Source of the DNA: CAYGZC01 sp964354225
GTDB taxonomy: Bacteria > Bacteroidota > Ignavibacteria > UBA10030 > SZUA-254
Reading direction: 5' to 3'
Length of the DNA: 9,299 bases
Assembly (NCBI GenBank): GCA_964354225.1
Contig: CAYGZC010000322.1
Coordinates: 1 to 9,299, forward strand
Of the stretch, positions 1 through 7,599 are shown piece by piece. A program made the translations under genes and the position numbers. Under the pieces are notes generated by a model. It worked only from the letters and a program-made list of their open reading frames with translations. It had not been told where the DNA came from and made no database searches. The number at the start of each line of letters is the position of its first letter. Within the stretch, counting starts at the first letter, position 1.

Positions 1-141
1 GAGATGGAGCCGGGCAGGTACGACGAAATGAGATGGGACGGAATTGACGGACAAGGATTAACAGCGCCGACGGGTATCTACTTTATCCGCATGGCTGCTG
101 ATGAGTTCTCAGCCGTTCAGAAAATTATGTTAATGAAGTAA
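1..141 (+). CDS. C-terminal end of a secreted/surface protein with a FlgD/T9SS-type sorting tail (5' partial)
   Basis: Frame 1 is open from the first base of the window to a TAA at 139-141, giving 46 residues with no start in view. The visible part has the pattern of the FlgD-like Ig fold that ends many extracellular proteins of the Bacteroidota/Chlorobi/Ignavibacteria group: a W-D-G-x-D-G-x-G turn, then P-T-G-I-Y-F-I-R, a short polar turn and a closing strand with K-I-M-L-M-K at the very end. In that group such a tail commonly directs type IX secretion and cell-surface attachment. The function of the rest of the protein cannot be judged because it lies outside the window. A strong terminator follows 22 nt after the stop, so it is probably the last gene of its transcript and separate from the dus-polX run. 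Confidence 0.75.
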   Translation, partial: EMEPGRYDEMRWDGIDGQGLTAPTGIYFIRMAADEFSAVQKIMLMK

Positions 142-163
142 GCATCAATAAAAGTATTTTCCG

Positions 164-198
164 AGCCCAATCCGCTTAATCGGATTGGGCTTTTTATT
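164..198 (+). terminator. Rho-independent terminator after the left-edge gene
   Basis: An 11-bp perfect inverted repeat, AGCCCAATCCG (164-174) and CGGATTGGGCT (181-191), encloses the 6-nt loop CTTAAT. It runs into a T-rich tract (191-198, TTTTTATT). Stem, loop and T-tract are textbook for an intrinsic terminator reading rightward. It lies between the partial gene ending at 141 and the dus start at 241. Confidence 0.93.
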
Positions 199-240
199 TG
201 CATTCCAGAAATATTTTGGATAGTTTATTATTAAAGAGTT

Positions 241-1224
241 ATGCAAATCGGCAATCTGAAAATACCACTCGCAATCATACTCGCTCCGATGGAAGACGTG
301 ACGGATATATCCTTCCGGCTTATCTGTAAAGGCCTTTGTGCCGACCTGATGTTCACCGAGTTTGTCAATTCCGAAGGACTCATCCGTAATTCTGAAAAAA
401 CAAAGTTAAAGATGTTCTTCCTTCCCGAAGAACGACCCATCGGAATTCAAATTTACGGCAACCTCGAAACATCTATGGAGAGAGCTGCACAGATGGCTGA
501 GGAACTGCAACCTGATCTGATCGATATCAACGCGGGCTGCTGGGTACGGAAAGTTGTAGGACGGGGTGCGGGCGCTGGACTACTTAGAGAACCTGCAACT
601 ATGCGACAAATCATTTCGTCGGTTGTTAAAGCTGTTAAACTTCCAGTGACAGTGAAAACTCGGCTTGGTTGGGATGATAAATCAATTCAGATTGTGGATG
701 TTGCCAAGATGGTTGAGGATGCAGGTGCACAAGCACTAACTATCCACTGTCGAACAAGAGCTCAAGGACAAAAAGGTTCACCCGATTATTCATTAATTCC
801 AAAAGTAAAGGAAGCTGTTAAAATTCCGATCATCGTCAATGGGGGAATCGAGTCTGCCGAAATTGCGAAGAACGTTTTCGATACCACTGGCTGTGATGGT
901 GTCATGGTTGCACGAGGTGCTATCCAAAATCCATTCATTTTTAGAGAAATCAAACATCATCTTTCAACTGGTAAGTTACTGCCCCCTTCTTCTTTATCTG
1001 AACGGATTCAACTTCTTATCGAATACCTCCAGCTCGCTGTTCACTATAAAGGTGAACGAAAAGCATGTTACGAAGTTCGAAAACATTACAGCGGATACCT
1101 CCGAGATTTTCCAGGTATATCAAAGTTGAGAACGGAATTGAATCAGTTGACTGCTCTCCAACCAATTCTCGATAAGCTCAACGAATTGCTCGAGCTTATA
1201 CGACAAGAACAAGTAATGGTGTGA
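241..1224 (+). CDS. dus: tRNA-dihydrouridine synthase, DusB-like
   Basis: This FMN enzyme reduces specific uridines of tRNA to dihydrouridine in the cytoplasm. The 327 residues match the usual length of the family. Landmarks of the TIM-barrel/FMN site are present: A15-P-M-x-x-V-T-D near the N-terminus, the catalytic cysteine C100 in D-I-N-A-G-C, K139 in V-T-V-K-T-R-L-G-W, H169 in I-H-C-R-T-R, N200-G-G in the phosphate-binding loop, and V-M-V-A-R-G-A at 221-227. The final ~80 residues fit the helical tRNA-binding domain. The residue after the catalytic cysteine is Trp (W101), where the familiar motif has Pro (G-C-P). The ATG at 241 is the only start that keeps the conserved N-terminus; upstream there is just a weak AAAGAG (233-238). 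It lies 57 nt before polX on the same strand and is probably co-transcribed. Assignment to the DusB branch rather than another Dus branch is by resemblance only. Confidence 0.95.
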   Translation: MQIGNLKIPLAIILAPMEDVTDISFRLICKGLCADLMFTEFVNSEGLIRNSEKTKLKMFFLPEERPIGIQIYGNLETSMERAAQMAEELQPDLIDINAGCWVRKVVGRGAGAGLLREPATMRQIISSVVKAVKLPVTVKTRLGWDDKSIQIVDVAKMVEDAGAQALTIHCRTRAQGQKGSPDYSLIPKVKEAVKIPIIVNGGIESAEIAKNVFDTTGCDGVMVARGAIQNPFIFREIKHHLSTGKLLPPSSLSERIQLLIEYLQLAVHYKGERKACYEVRKHYSGYLRDFPGISKLRTELNQLTALQPILDKLNELLELIRQEQVMV

Positions 1225-1281
1225 TTTATTCACCTGTAGCCATTTGATAATCTTCAAGACATTGCTTAACTTTCTTCCGTC

Positions 1282-3027
1282 ATGAACAAGAAAGAAGTTG
1301 CAGACATACTGGACGAAATTGGGACCCTCCTCGAACTTAAAGGAGTAAATCCTTTCAAATGCAGAGCATACCATAACGCATCCCGAATCATAACAGCACT
1401 CACACAAGATATAAAAGAACTCATCTCCACTGATACACTCAAGGACATCAAAGGTATTGGTGAAGGATTATCTGAAAAAATCAAAGAACTTGTTAATACA
1501 GGTAAGCTCAAGTACTACGATGATTTAAAAAAATCATTGCCTGCTGGATTATTGAACATGCTTCGAGTTCAAGGCCTCGGACCAAAGAAGGTGAAAGTAT
1601 TATATGACAAACTCAATATTAAAAATCTTGACCAGCTTCGAGAAGCATCTTCCCAGCATAAGCTTGCCAAGCTTGATGGCTTCGGTGAAAAAACTGAAAA
1701 AAACATACTCAAAGGAATTGAGCTTCTTCAGAAGCAAATCAACAAACATCTCTACCCTGCGGCTAAAGATGCCTCTAATCGCATCTATAACTTAATAACC
1801 AAACAGAAAGGTATCATTAGATGTGAAGTTGCCGGTAGCATCCGCCGCCGGAAGGAAATCATCCGTGACATAGATATTCTAGTAAGCACCGATTCAAACG
1901 CTGTAAAGAAGATCATGGAGATATTTACATCGCACATTGATGTCGATAAAGTCATCTCCAAGGGTGATACAAAATCCAGTGTACTTTTGAAATCTGCAAT
2001 CAACTGTGATCTCCGAGTTGTGAATGACGATGAGTTTGCTTTCGCCCTTGCATACTTCACCGGGAGTAAAGAGCACAACATCGAAATGCGAACCTTGGCG
2101 AAAAAGTTCGGCTGGAGCTTGAACGAATACGGATTCTCAGCGCTCGGTGCTGAAGAGAAACGAGGTAAAGCAAAACGAATCGTTCCGTGTAAAAATGAAA
2201 AAGATATTTACAAAGCACTTAAGCTTACCTACATCCCGCCAGAAATTCGAGAGAACACAGGTGAAATTGATGCTGCTTCAAAAGGAAACCTTCCTCATCT
2301 TATCGATGAAGATGATATTCGCGGCACGTTCCATTGCCACAGCAAATACAGCGACGGCTCGAATACCCTGCATGAATTAGCTGTTGCCTCACAGGAATTG
2401 GGATGGGAATACTTGGGCATCGCAGATCATAGCAAGTCGGCGGCTTATGCCGGTGGATTAAGTGAAGAAAAAGTGAAACTTCAGATCAAAGAAATCGAAC
2501 AACTAAACAGTTCTTTCAAGAAAGTCCGATTACTCAGAGGAACTGAAGCAGATATATTGCCCGATGGAAGTTTAGATTGGAACGATGGAATGCTGGCGAG
2601 GTTTGATTATGTTATAGCAGCAATCCATAGCAAGTTTAAGATGACTGAAGCAGAGGCAACCAAACGCACTATTAAAGCACTCAAGAATAAATATGTTACG
2701 ATGCTCGGTCATCCAACTGGTCGTTTGCTGCTTCAACGTGAAGGTTATCCTATAGATATGGTTGATGTCATAAATGCGGCGGCAGACTACGGAAAAATTA
2801 TCGAGATTAATTCTCATCCACAACGGCTCGATCTTGACTGGCGGTTTTGCAAGTACGCAAAAGAAAAAGGTGTTAAGATTTGCATCAATCCCGACGCACA
2901 CAGCCTCGATGGTCTAAGCGATGTCGCCTATGGTATTGGCATCGCACGAAAGGGTTGGTTGGAAAAAGAAGATGTTCTTAATACTAAGGACCTCAAGGAA
3001 ATTCAAAAATATTTAAAGATTAAATAA
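1282..3027 (+). CDS. polX: DNA polymerase/3'-5' exonuclease PolX (family X polymerase fused to PHP domain)
   Basis: This is a repair polymerase that fills short gaps and trims 3' ends, acting in base-excision repair. At 581 residues it is full length (the Bacillus PolX is about 570). Domain order: an N-terminal HhH region with helix-hairpin-helix motifs at about 58-67 (G-I-G-E-G-L), 97-103 (Q-G-L-G-P-K-K) and 130-140 (L-D-G-F-G-E-K); the polymerase palm with G185-S then D196-x-D198 and D243 as the three metal-binding aspartates, and Y-F-T-G-S-K at 258-263 in the nucleotide site; then a C-terminal PHP phosphoesterase domain. All expected PHP metal ligands are visible: H351-x-H353, D382-H383, E422, H449, H477, and D538-x-H540. 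Both activities are therefore predicted to be intact. An in-frame stop at 1267-1269 leaves ATG 1282 as the first usable start. No Shine-Dalgarno sequence precedes it. Confidence 0.97.
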   Translation: MNKKEVADILDEIGTLLELKGVNPFKCRAYHNASRIITALTQDIKELISTDTLKDIKGIGEGLSEKIKELVNTGKLKYYDDLKKSLPAGLLNMLRVQGLGPKKVKVLYDKLNIKNLDQLREASSQHKLAKLDGFGEKTEKNILKGIELLQKQINKHLYPAAKDASNRIYNLITKQKGIIRCEVAGSIRRRKEIIRDIDILVSTDSNAVKKIMEIFTSHIDVDKVISKGDTKSSVLLKSAINCDLRVVNDDEFAFALAYFTGSKEHNIEMRTLAKKFGWSLNEYGFSALGAEEKRGKAKRIVPCKNEKDIYKALKLTYIPPEIRENTGEIDAASKGNLPHLIDEDDIRGTFHCHSKYSDGSNTLHELAVASQELGWEYLGIADHSKSAAYAGGLSEEKVKLQIKEIEQLNSSFKKVRLLRGTEADILPDGSLDWNDGMLARFDYVIAAIHSKFKMTEAEATKRTIKALKNKYVTMLGHPTGRLLLQREGYPIDMVDVINAAADYGKIIEINSHPQRLDLDWRFCKYAKEKGVKICINPDAHSLDGLSDVAYGIGIARKGWLEKEDVLNTKDLKEIQKYLKIK

Positions 3028-3038
3028 AAATAATCATA

Positions 3039-3605
3039 ATGCGAAATCTATTCTGGGGAATCGTTCTTATCACATTCGGAATTTTATTTCTGCTCGACAA
3101 TCTCGGTTATGCTGATTTTCATGAACTAATCCATGACTACTGGCCGCTCATCTTAATCATCTGGGGTTTTAGTCTTCTGGTACCAAAGAGATCACAACCT
3201 CATCATCAGGTGGGAGGTATTTCTCAGCAGGTATCATCCGACTTACTCCATCAATCAAATGTTTTCGGAGATATTTTCACAAAGATCACTTCTCAGAATT
3301 TTAAAGGTGGATCACTCTCAACAGTTTTTGGCGACTGTGATGTTAATCTCTCTGCTGCTACACTCGCTGAAGGTGAGCATGAACTTCGCATTCACAGCGT
3401 CTTCGGAGACTCACTTTTAATACTTCCACAAGATGCGGCGGTTTCTGTTACTGCTAATTCCATGTTTGGCGATTTAACCATTTTAGGTAAGCATAAAAGT
3501 GGGTTTTCTCCCGCTCTTCAATCGATCTCATCACCGTACTCGGCTTCCACGAAACGGTTGAAAATAATAATAAGCAAAGTGTTTGGTGATGTGAGGGTGG
3601 AATGA
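3039..3605 (+). CDS. LiaF-like membrane protein (two-TM LiaI/DUF5668-type N-terminus plus LiaF-like repeat domain)
   Basis: This 188-residue protein has two closely spaced hydrophobic segments (about 5-20 and 34-48) with a short acidic/His loop between them and W-P-L-I-L-I-I-W-G in the second. That is the pattern of the small LiaI/LiaF-like transmembrane domain, and K50-R51 following it suits a cytoplasmic exit. A linker leads to a strand-rich C-terminal domain carrying five [VM]-F-G-D repeats at 75-78, 96-99, 121-124, 142-145 and 181-184, as in the C-terminal domain of LiaF and related cell-envelope-stress proteins. In Firmicutes LiaF restrains the LiaRS two-component system, but no sensor kinase or regulator is encoded here, so that role cannot be carried over. 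The gene starts 11 nt after polX and its TGA overlaps the nth ATG, so it sits inside a DNA-repair operon. The precise function is unknown. Confidence 0.85.
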   Translation: MRNLFWGIVLITFGILFLLDNLGYADFHELIHDYWPLILIIWGFSLLVPKRSQPHHQVGGISQQVSSDLLHQSNVFGDIFTKITSQNFKGGSLSTVFGDCDVNLSAATLAEGEHELRIHSVFGDSLLILPQDAAVSVTANSMFGDLTILGKHKSGFSPALQSISSPYSASTKRLKIIISKVFGDVRVE

Positions 3606-4249
3606 TGGAATCTCGAGTAGAATTAAAGAAGCGAGTGTTGAAAATTATTTCTCGCTTGAAGAAAACATACCCCGAAGCAACTACTGCACTGTTGCATATA
3701 TCTGTATTAGAACTATTAGTTTCGACAATTCTTTCGGCTCAATGTACCGATGAGCGAGTGAACAAAGTTACGAAAGATTTATTTAAAAAATATAGAACAA
3801 CCAAAGATTATGCTGAAGCGAATCAATCCGAGTTCGAGCAAGATATAAAATCAACGGGATTCTTCCGGGCTAAGGCAAAAAATATAATCAATTGCTGCAT
3901 AGCTTTGATCGAGAAACACAAGGGAACAGTACCCGATAATATGGAAGCGCTTATTCAGCTTCCCGGTGTAGGAAGAAAAACAGCAAACGTTATCCTGGGA
4001 AATTTCTTTGGAAAGGTGGAAGGTATCGTTGTTGATACTCATGTGAAACGGTTGTCGGAACGTCTTGGTTTTACAAAACAAACCGGTCCGGAAAAGATTG
4101 AATTAGATTTAATGAAAATTATACCGAAGAAAGATTGGATTGCGATTGGTAATCTTCTCATCTGGCATGGAAGGAAAATTTGCCAGGCGAGGAAACCAAA
4201 TTGTGCGGAATGCATCGTTAATAATCACTGCCCATCAGCACACATTTGA
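3602..4249 (+). CDS. nth: Endonuclease III (bifunctional DNA glycosylase/AP lyase)
   Basis: Nth removes oxidised pyrimidines from DNA and cleaves the resulting abasic site, starting base-excision repair. The 215 residues are the usual length. The helix-hairpin-helix reads L-P-G-V-G-R-K-T-A at 120-128, with catalytic lysine K126; the catalytic aspartate is D145 in V-V-D-T-H. The [4Fe-4S] cluster ligands C194, C201, C204 and C210 have the canonical C-x6-C-x2-C-x5-C spacing. The enzyme looks fully active. The start overlaps the stop of the LiaF-like gene as ATGATG: ATG 3602 shares bases with TGA 3603-3605, and a second ATG at 3605 is an equally plausible start one residue shorter. Translational coupling is likely. 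The stop lies 2 nt from the stop of convergent comEC. Confidence 0.97.
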   Translation: MMESRVELKKRVLKIISRLKKTYPEATTALLHISVLELLVSTILSAQCTDERVNKVTKDLFKKYRTTKDYAEANQSEFEQDIKSTGFFRAKAKNIINCCIALIEKHKGTVPDNMEALIQLPGVGRKTANVILGNFFGKVEGIVVDTHVKRLSERLGFTKQTGPEKIELDLMKIIPKKDWIAIGNLLIWHGRKICQARKPNCAECIVNNHCPSAHI

Positions 4250-4251
4250 GT

Positions 4252-6657
4252 TTATCTCCAATCAATCCAATTCCATCTCTCACCATCAGATTCAAGCACG
4301 ATCGCACCCAGCTCATCCGTACGATAATATTTACATCCTAATTCCATGATGCACTGTAGAACAGCCGGTGATGGATGATTAAACTTATTCTTTGCACCTA
4401 CGGAAATGATTGCCGTTTGCGGTCGGACACTTTTTAAAAATAGATCCGAAGTTCCCGTGATACTTCCGTGATGAGAAATTTTTAAAATATCGCTCTTGAG
4501 GAAACTATCATACTTACTCTCAAAAGCTGTTTCGGCTTCCTTCTCAGCGTCACCGGTTAGGAGCAAAGACGTCTTGCCGAATACGACTTTCACAACCAGT
4601 GATTGATTGTTTAAGGTTGTACGCGATTTCTTCTGAAGGAATTCGTTGGATGGATGAAGAACATATAATCTTATATCATCTAAACCCCCAAGCTTAATTC
4701 CACTTTGAAGAATTGATCTTTTCAGTTGAAGTGAATCAACCAGATGAATATATTCTTTGAATAATGAAGAGGTAGAAACCGAGCCAGCGTCACAAACCTG
4801 ATCTACCTTACATTGGTGTAAGAGGGTAGGCACTCCACCAAGATGATCGGCATCCGGATGAGAGGTTAGGATAGTCTGGATTCGAGAAATCCCTTTATAC
4901 CTCAAATACGGCACAATGAACCGATTTCCAGCATCGGTTCCAAATGTCCTCGGACCAGCATCGACAAGCATGTTTTCGCCATTTGGGAATTCTAAAAAGA
5001 TTGCATCGCCCTGTCCAACATCCAGAAATGTTACCCGGAGATTTTTCGTTGAAGATCCGAATATCTGGAAACCATACAGCCATAAATTTAGGACCACAAG
5101 TGAGAGGATGATAAATATTTTTCTAACTTCCTTCCTGCCGATATTAATAGCAATACCAACTCCCGCATAAAATATTAACGCTGACCATAAAGAAAAACGA
5201 GCATCGATGTAAGCTAATTGGAGATTACCAAAATAATTAACAATCTTCAACATAAGCCATGTAAGCAGCGATGTAACCTCTGCGTATATAGATGCTATCC
5301 AAGTAGATAGATATGAAACAGCGACACTGAGCATTCCAATTGCGAGTATAACATTTGACAACGGTACAACAATAATGTTTGCAATAAAACTAATCACGGA
5401 TATTTTACCAAAATAGATGGAGGTGAATGGCAAAGTCCCAAGCCCTGCAGCGATAGAAACTCCCATTAGTGCGAAAGTCGCAACAATGAGACGATTATTT
5501 TTTAATCCATCAGAGAGTAAGTTTTTCAAACCATATAATTTTGGATAAAGATAAACTATGGCAAACACAGCCACAAAGGACAACTGAAAACCGGGTTGAA
5601 TCAGTTGTTTAGAATCAATTAAAAGGAGAACAATTGCTGATAATGCTAATGTATTATACATGTCACCTCTACGCTCAAGCAGCTTTGCACAAAGAAAAAT
5701 AATAGCCATTACTACAGAGCGGGCAACCGACGGGCTGTTCCCGGTTAGGTACATATAATAAATTAACAGTAAACATGTTGCAATTAATCGAAGCTTTTCA
5801 GGAATCCTTAATAATTGAAAAACAATTAGCAGCATGAAGGTAACAATAGCAACATGTAAACCAGAGACAGCCAAAATGTGCATTACCCCGGAATTTATGA
5901 ATGCTGTTTTCACTTCAATCGGTATCTCACTTCGTTCACCAATTATTAAACCTTTTAGAAATTTCGCTTCCTCTCCCCCAATGAGTTTATCAAGTCGATC
6001 AGCAATCGATCTGCGGACGGGATAAATAAATCTTGTTAATACAATATTCCCCATCTCTTCACCGAGACAAGAACTATCTAATCTGACTGGGTAAAATCTT
6101 GCATAAATATTATTGAGGTGCAGATAATTTCGTAAATTGAATTCACCTGGATTCCTTCCTATATTGATCGTACCTAACTCACCAGTGAAATGGATAAATC
6201 TTCCTAAAGTTAGAGAGTTAAGAACTGCTACATCTACATCTCTCCTTAGAATTGAGACTGATACTCCACCAGAAACTTTGTAAGTTTGATGATTGATTGT
6301 AATAGATTCCGCATCAACTATAAGCCGGACAGACTGTTCACTTAAACGCGGAAGGTCGGAAATAGTTCCTTTCAACGTAACTGTTTTTCCAGCATCAACA
6401 AATCTAGATATATTATCATTACTCCGATACTTACCATCATAAGTTATTTTAAATATGCCAAAAAATATGATAAGCAAGAAAGTTAGAACTGTATTGAATT
6501 GAAACCTCAGCTTGAGAATATATATCAAAGCATAAAGTGTTATTAAAAAGGATATGGCAATCCCGATCGTCAAGATTGAAAATGACCACTGCCAACCAAG
6601 AATTATCCCAAAGATAAGTGGAAAACAAAATTTCATTGCAGGTCGGTTTGTGAACAC
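4252..6657 (-). CDS. comEC: ComEC/Rec2 family DNA-uptake channel protein
   Basis: ComEC is the inner-membrane channel that carries single-stranded DNA into the cytoplasm during natural transformation. The 801 residues show the complete three-part layout. N-terminal membrane helices (about 9-72) are followed by a soluble DUF4131/OB-type domain (about 85-195) ending in N-P-G-E-F-N-x-x-x-Y-L. The multi-helix competence domain (about 230-530) has F-L-K-G-L-I-I-G-E-R at 233-242, V-S-G-L-H at 264-268, the G-N-S-P-S-V-A-R motif and P-G-F-Q-L-S-F. A C-terminal metallo-beta-lactamase-like domain has F-L-D-V-G-Q-G-D at 544-551, D566, the H600-x-D602-x-D604-H605 metal motif, L-T-G-D703 and S-H-H-G-S at 728-732. 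All nuclease-domain motifs are intact. The start is GTG at 6657, chosen because GGAGGA lies 9 nt upstream; the in-frame ATG at 6636 (residue 8) has no such site. It is the last gene of the leftward run, 24 nt after the metalloenzyme gene. No comEA, comF or pilus gene is in view. Confidence 0.95.
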   Translation of the reverse strand: MFTNRPAMKFCFPLIFGIILGWQWSFSILTIGIAISFLITLYALIYILKLRFQFNTVLTFLLIIFFGIFKITYDGKYRSNDNISRFVDAGKTVTLKGTISDLPRLSEQSVRLIVDAESITINHQTYKVSGGVSVSILRRDVDVAVLNSLTLGRFIHFTGELGTINIGRNPGEFNLRNYLHLNNIYARFYPVRLDSSCLGEEMGNIVLTRFIYPVRRSIADRLDKLIGGEEAKFLKGLIIGERSEIPIEVKTAFINSGVMHILAVSGLHVAIVTFMLLIVFQLLRIPEKLRLIATCLLLIYYMYLTGNSPSVARSVVMAIIFLCAKLLERRGDMYNTLALSAIVLLLIDSKQLIQPGFQLSFVAVFAIVYLYPKLYGLKNLLSDGLKNNRLIVATFALMGVSIAAGLGTLPFTSIYFGKISVISFIANIIVVPLSNVILAIGMLSVAVSYLSTWIASIYAEVTSLLTWLMLKIVNYFGNLQLAYIDARFSLWSALIFYAGVGIAINIGRKEVRKIFIILSLVVLNLWLYGFQIFGSSTKNLRVTFLDVGQGDAIFLEFPNGENMLVDAGPRTFGTDAGNRFIVPYLRYKGISRIQTILTSHPDADHLGGVPTLLHQCKVDQVCDAGSVSTSSLFKEYIHLVDSLQLKRSILQSGIKLGGLDDIRLYVLHPSNEFLQKKSRTTLNNQSLVVKVVFGKTSLLLTGDAEKEAETAFESKYDSFLKSDILKISHHGSITGTSDLFLKSVRPQTAIISVGAKNKFNHPSPAVLQCIMELGCKYYRTDELGAIVLESDGERWNWIDWR

Positions 6658-6666
6658 CTATTTTAT

Positions 6667-6672
6667 TCCTCC
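6667..6672 (-). promoter_or_regulatory. Shine-Dalgarno sequence for comEC
   Basis: On the minus strand GGAGGA (6672 to 6667) precedes GTG 6657 with a 9-nt A/T-rich spacer. It is the strongest ribosome-binding site in the window and decides the start in favour of the GTG over the ATG at 6636. It sits entirely in the 24-nt gap after the metalloenzyme stop (6682-6684). Confidence 0.85.
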
Positions 6673-6681
6673 GGCTAATCG

Positions 6682-7599
6682 CTATAAAATCAAATTCAGA
6701 ATCGCGGGTGTGATATGAGTAAGGTTTTTTATTTGACCAGTAAGTTCACGATGTTTCATCCCAGCAGCCAAAAATGGTACAGGGTTCCTTGTATGGCTTT
6801 TCGTCGAAAGATCCTCAAGATTACCGTGATCGCTTGTTAAAACAAACAACATCGATTGATGATCAAGATTATTGAGGATGCCTCCGATTAATCCATCCAA
6901 CTTTTCTAAAACTTCCACAGCTTCGTTCATTGATTGACTGTGACCGGCATGATCTGTAAAAAAATACTCAAAGAGAACAAAATCATATGCTTTTGTCAGT
7001 TCAACCAACCGCCTGCCAGCTTCTTGAGGAGTGACTGTTGAAAGATGTGGATAACCAAGTTTATGCCATCTTTCATTTGTTATGTCGGAAGAAAGTGAAT
7101 GACCCCGTTTCAATGATTCAATATCATTCAATTTATTCCCTGAAGTTAGCCATGCATGTGTTATGGCGGTGGTACGGTATCTTGTAGAATTTATGTATTC
7201 AAAGTACTGACGGGGAAAAGCATTAGCATAAAATACTTCCCTACCGCTTAACATAAGACGCCGGAAGATATTTTTTTCTGTGACAAGTGGTTTTAGAGAA
7301 GAGTATAAATGAGGTCCATAATGTTTTCCCACTATTCGAGGTGCATTCAATCCTGTTAAAAGTGCAGCTTGTCCGGTTCCACTTTGTGGCAAACCCTCAA
7401 CATCTAACGTAGCATCAATTGGTGTAAGAGACATAATTGCAGTATTCTTATGTGCGTCGCGAACTGAAGGAATATTTCCTCCCAAGAGGTTTTTCAAAAT
7501 CGCTAAATCTGCTGTAAAGAAAGGATTGTATCTCCCTTCCTTCCGCCCGATCCCAACTCCATCGAGGAAGAGCATTAGGACATGAGGTGCACGGCTCAT
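6682..7599 (-). CDS. Alkaline-phosphatase/phosphoglyceromutase-superfamily metalloenzyme (putative phosphatase or phosphomutase)
   Basis: Counting from ATG 7599 (305 residues), all seven metal/catalytic positions expected for this superfamily are present: D13 in L-D-G-V-G, the nucleophile T75 in S-G-T-G-Q, D216 and H220 in T-D-H-A-G-H, D257-H258 in S-D-H-G-N, and H269 in S-H-T-R-N-P. The order and spacing resemble cofactor-independent phosphoglycerate mutase and phosphopentomutase. The ~140 residues between T75 and D216 would be a cap domain, much smaller than the insert of the ~510-residue GpmI, so it is not a standard mutase. It has no signal peptide with this start, so it is probably cytoplasmic. 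The substrate is unknown. An in-frame ATG at 7635 would add 12 unconserved residues overlapping the upstream gene. I prefer 7599 because it forms a TAATG stop/start overlap with that gene and begins right before the conserved core. Confidence 0.85.
   Translation of the reverse strand: MSRAPHVLMLFLDGVGIGRKEGRYNPFFTADLAILKNLLGGNIPSVRDAHKNTAIMSLTPIDATLDVEGLPQSGTGQAALLTGLNAPRIVGKHYGPHLYSSLKPLVTEKNIFRRLMLSGREVFYANAFPRQYFEYINSTRYRTTAITHAWLTSGNKLNDIESLKRGHSLSSDITNERWHKLGYPHLSTVTPQEAGRRLVELTKAYDFVLFEYFFTDHAGHSQSMNEAVEVLEKLDGLIGGILNNLDHQSMLFVLTSDHGNLEDLSTKSHTRNPVPFLAAGMKHRELTGQIKNLTHITPAILNLIL

Noticed and set aside
198..231. Possible promoter for the dus-polX run (TTGCAT at 198-203; TAGTTT at 221-226 or TATTAT at 226-231)
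   Set aside because: The 17-nt-spaced -10 candidate is poor, and the better -10 (TATTAT) is 22 nt from the -35-like box and only 9 nt from the ATG. No clear Bacteroidota-type TAnnTTTG is present. A promoter must exist nearby but I cannot place it.
1120..1511. Minus-strand open frames over the dus/polX junction, and other open frames opposite polX, nth and comEC
   Set aside because: They lie antisense or out of frame to well-supported genes, show no recognisable motif and have unlikely compositions, so they are shadows.
1660..1676. Repeated AAGCTTG, also partly palindromic (AAGCTTGCCAAGCTT)
   Set aside because: It lies inside polX and encodes the K-L-A-K-L-D lead-in to a helix-hairpin-helix. 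It is too short and too well explained by coding to call an operator or repeat.
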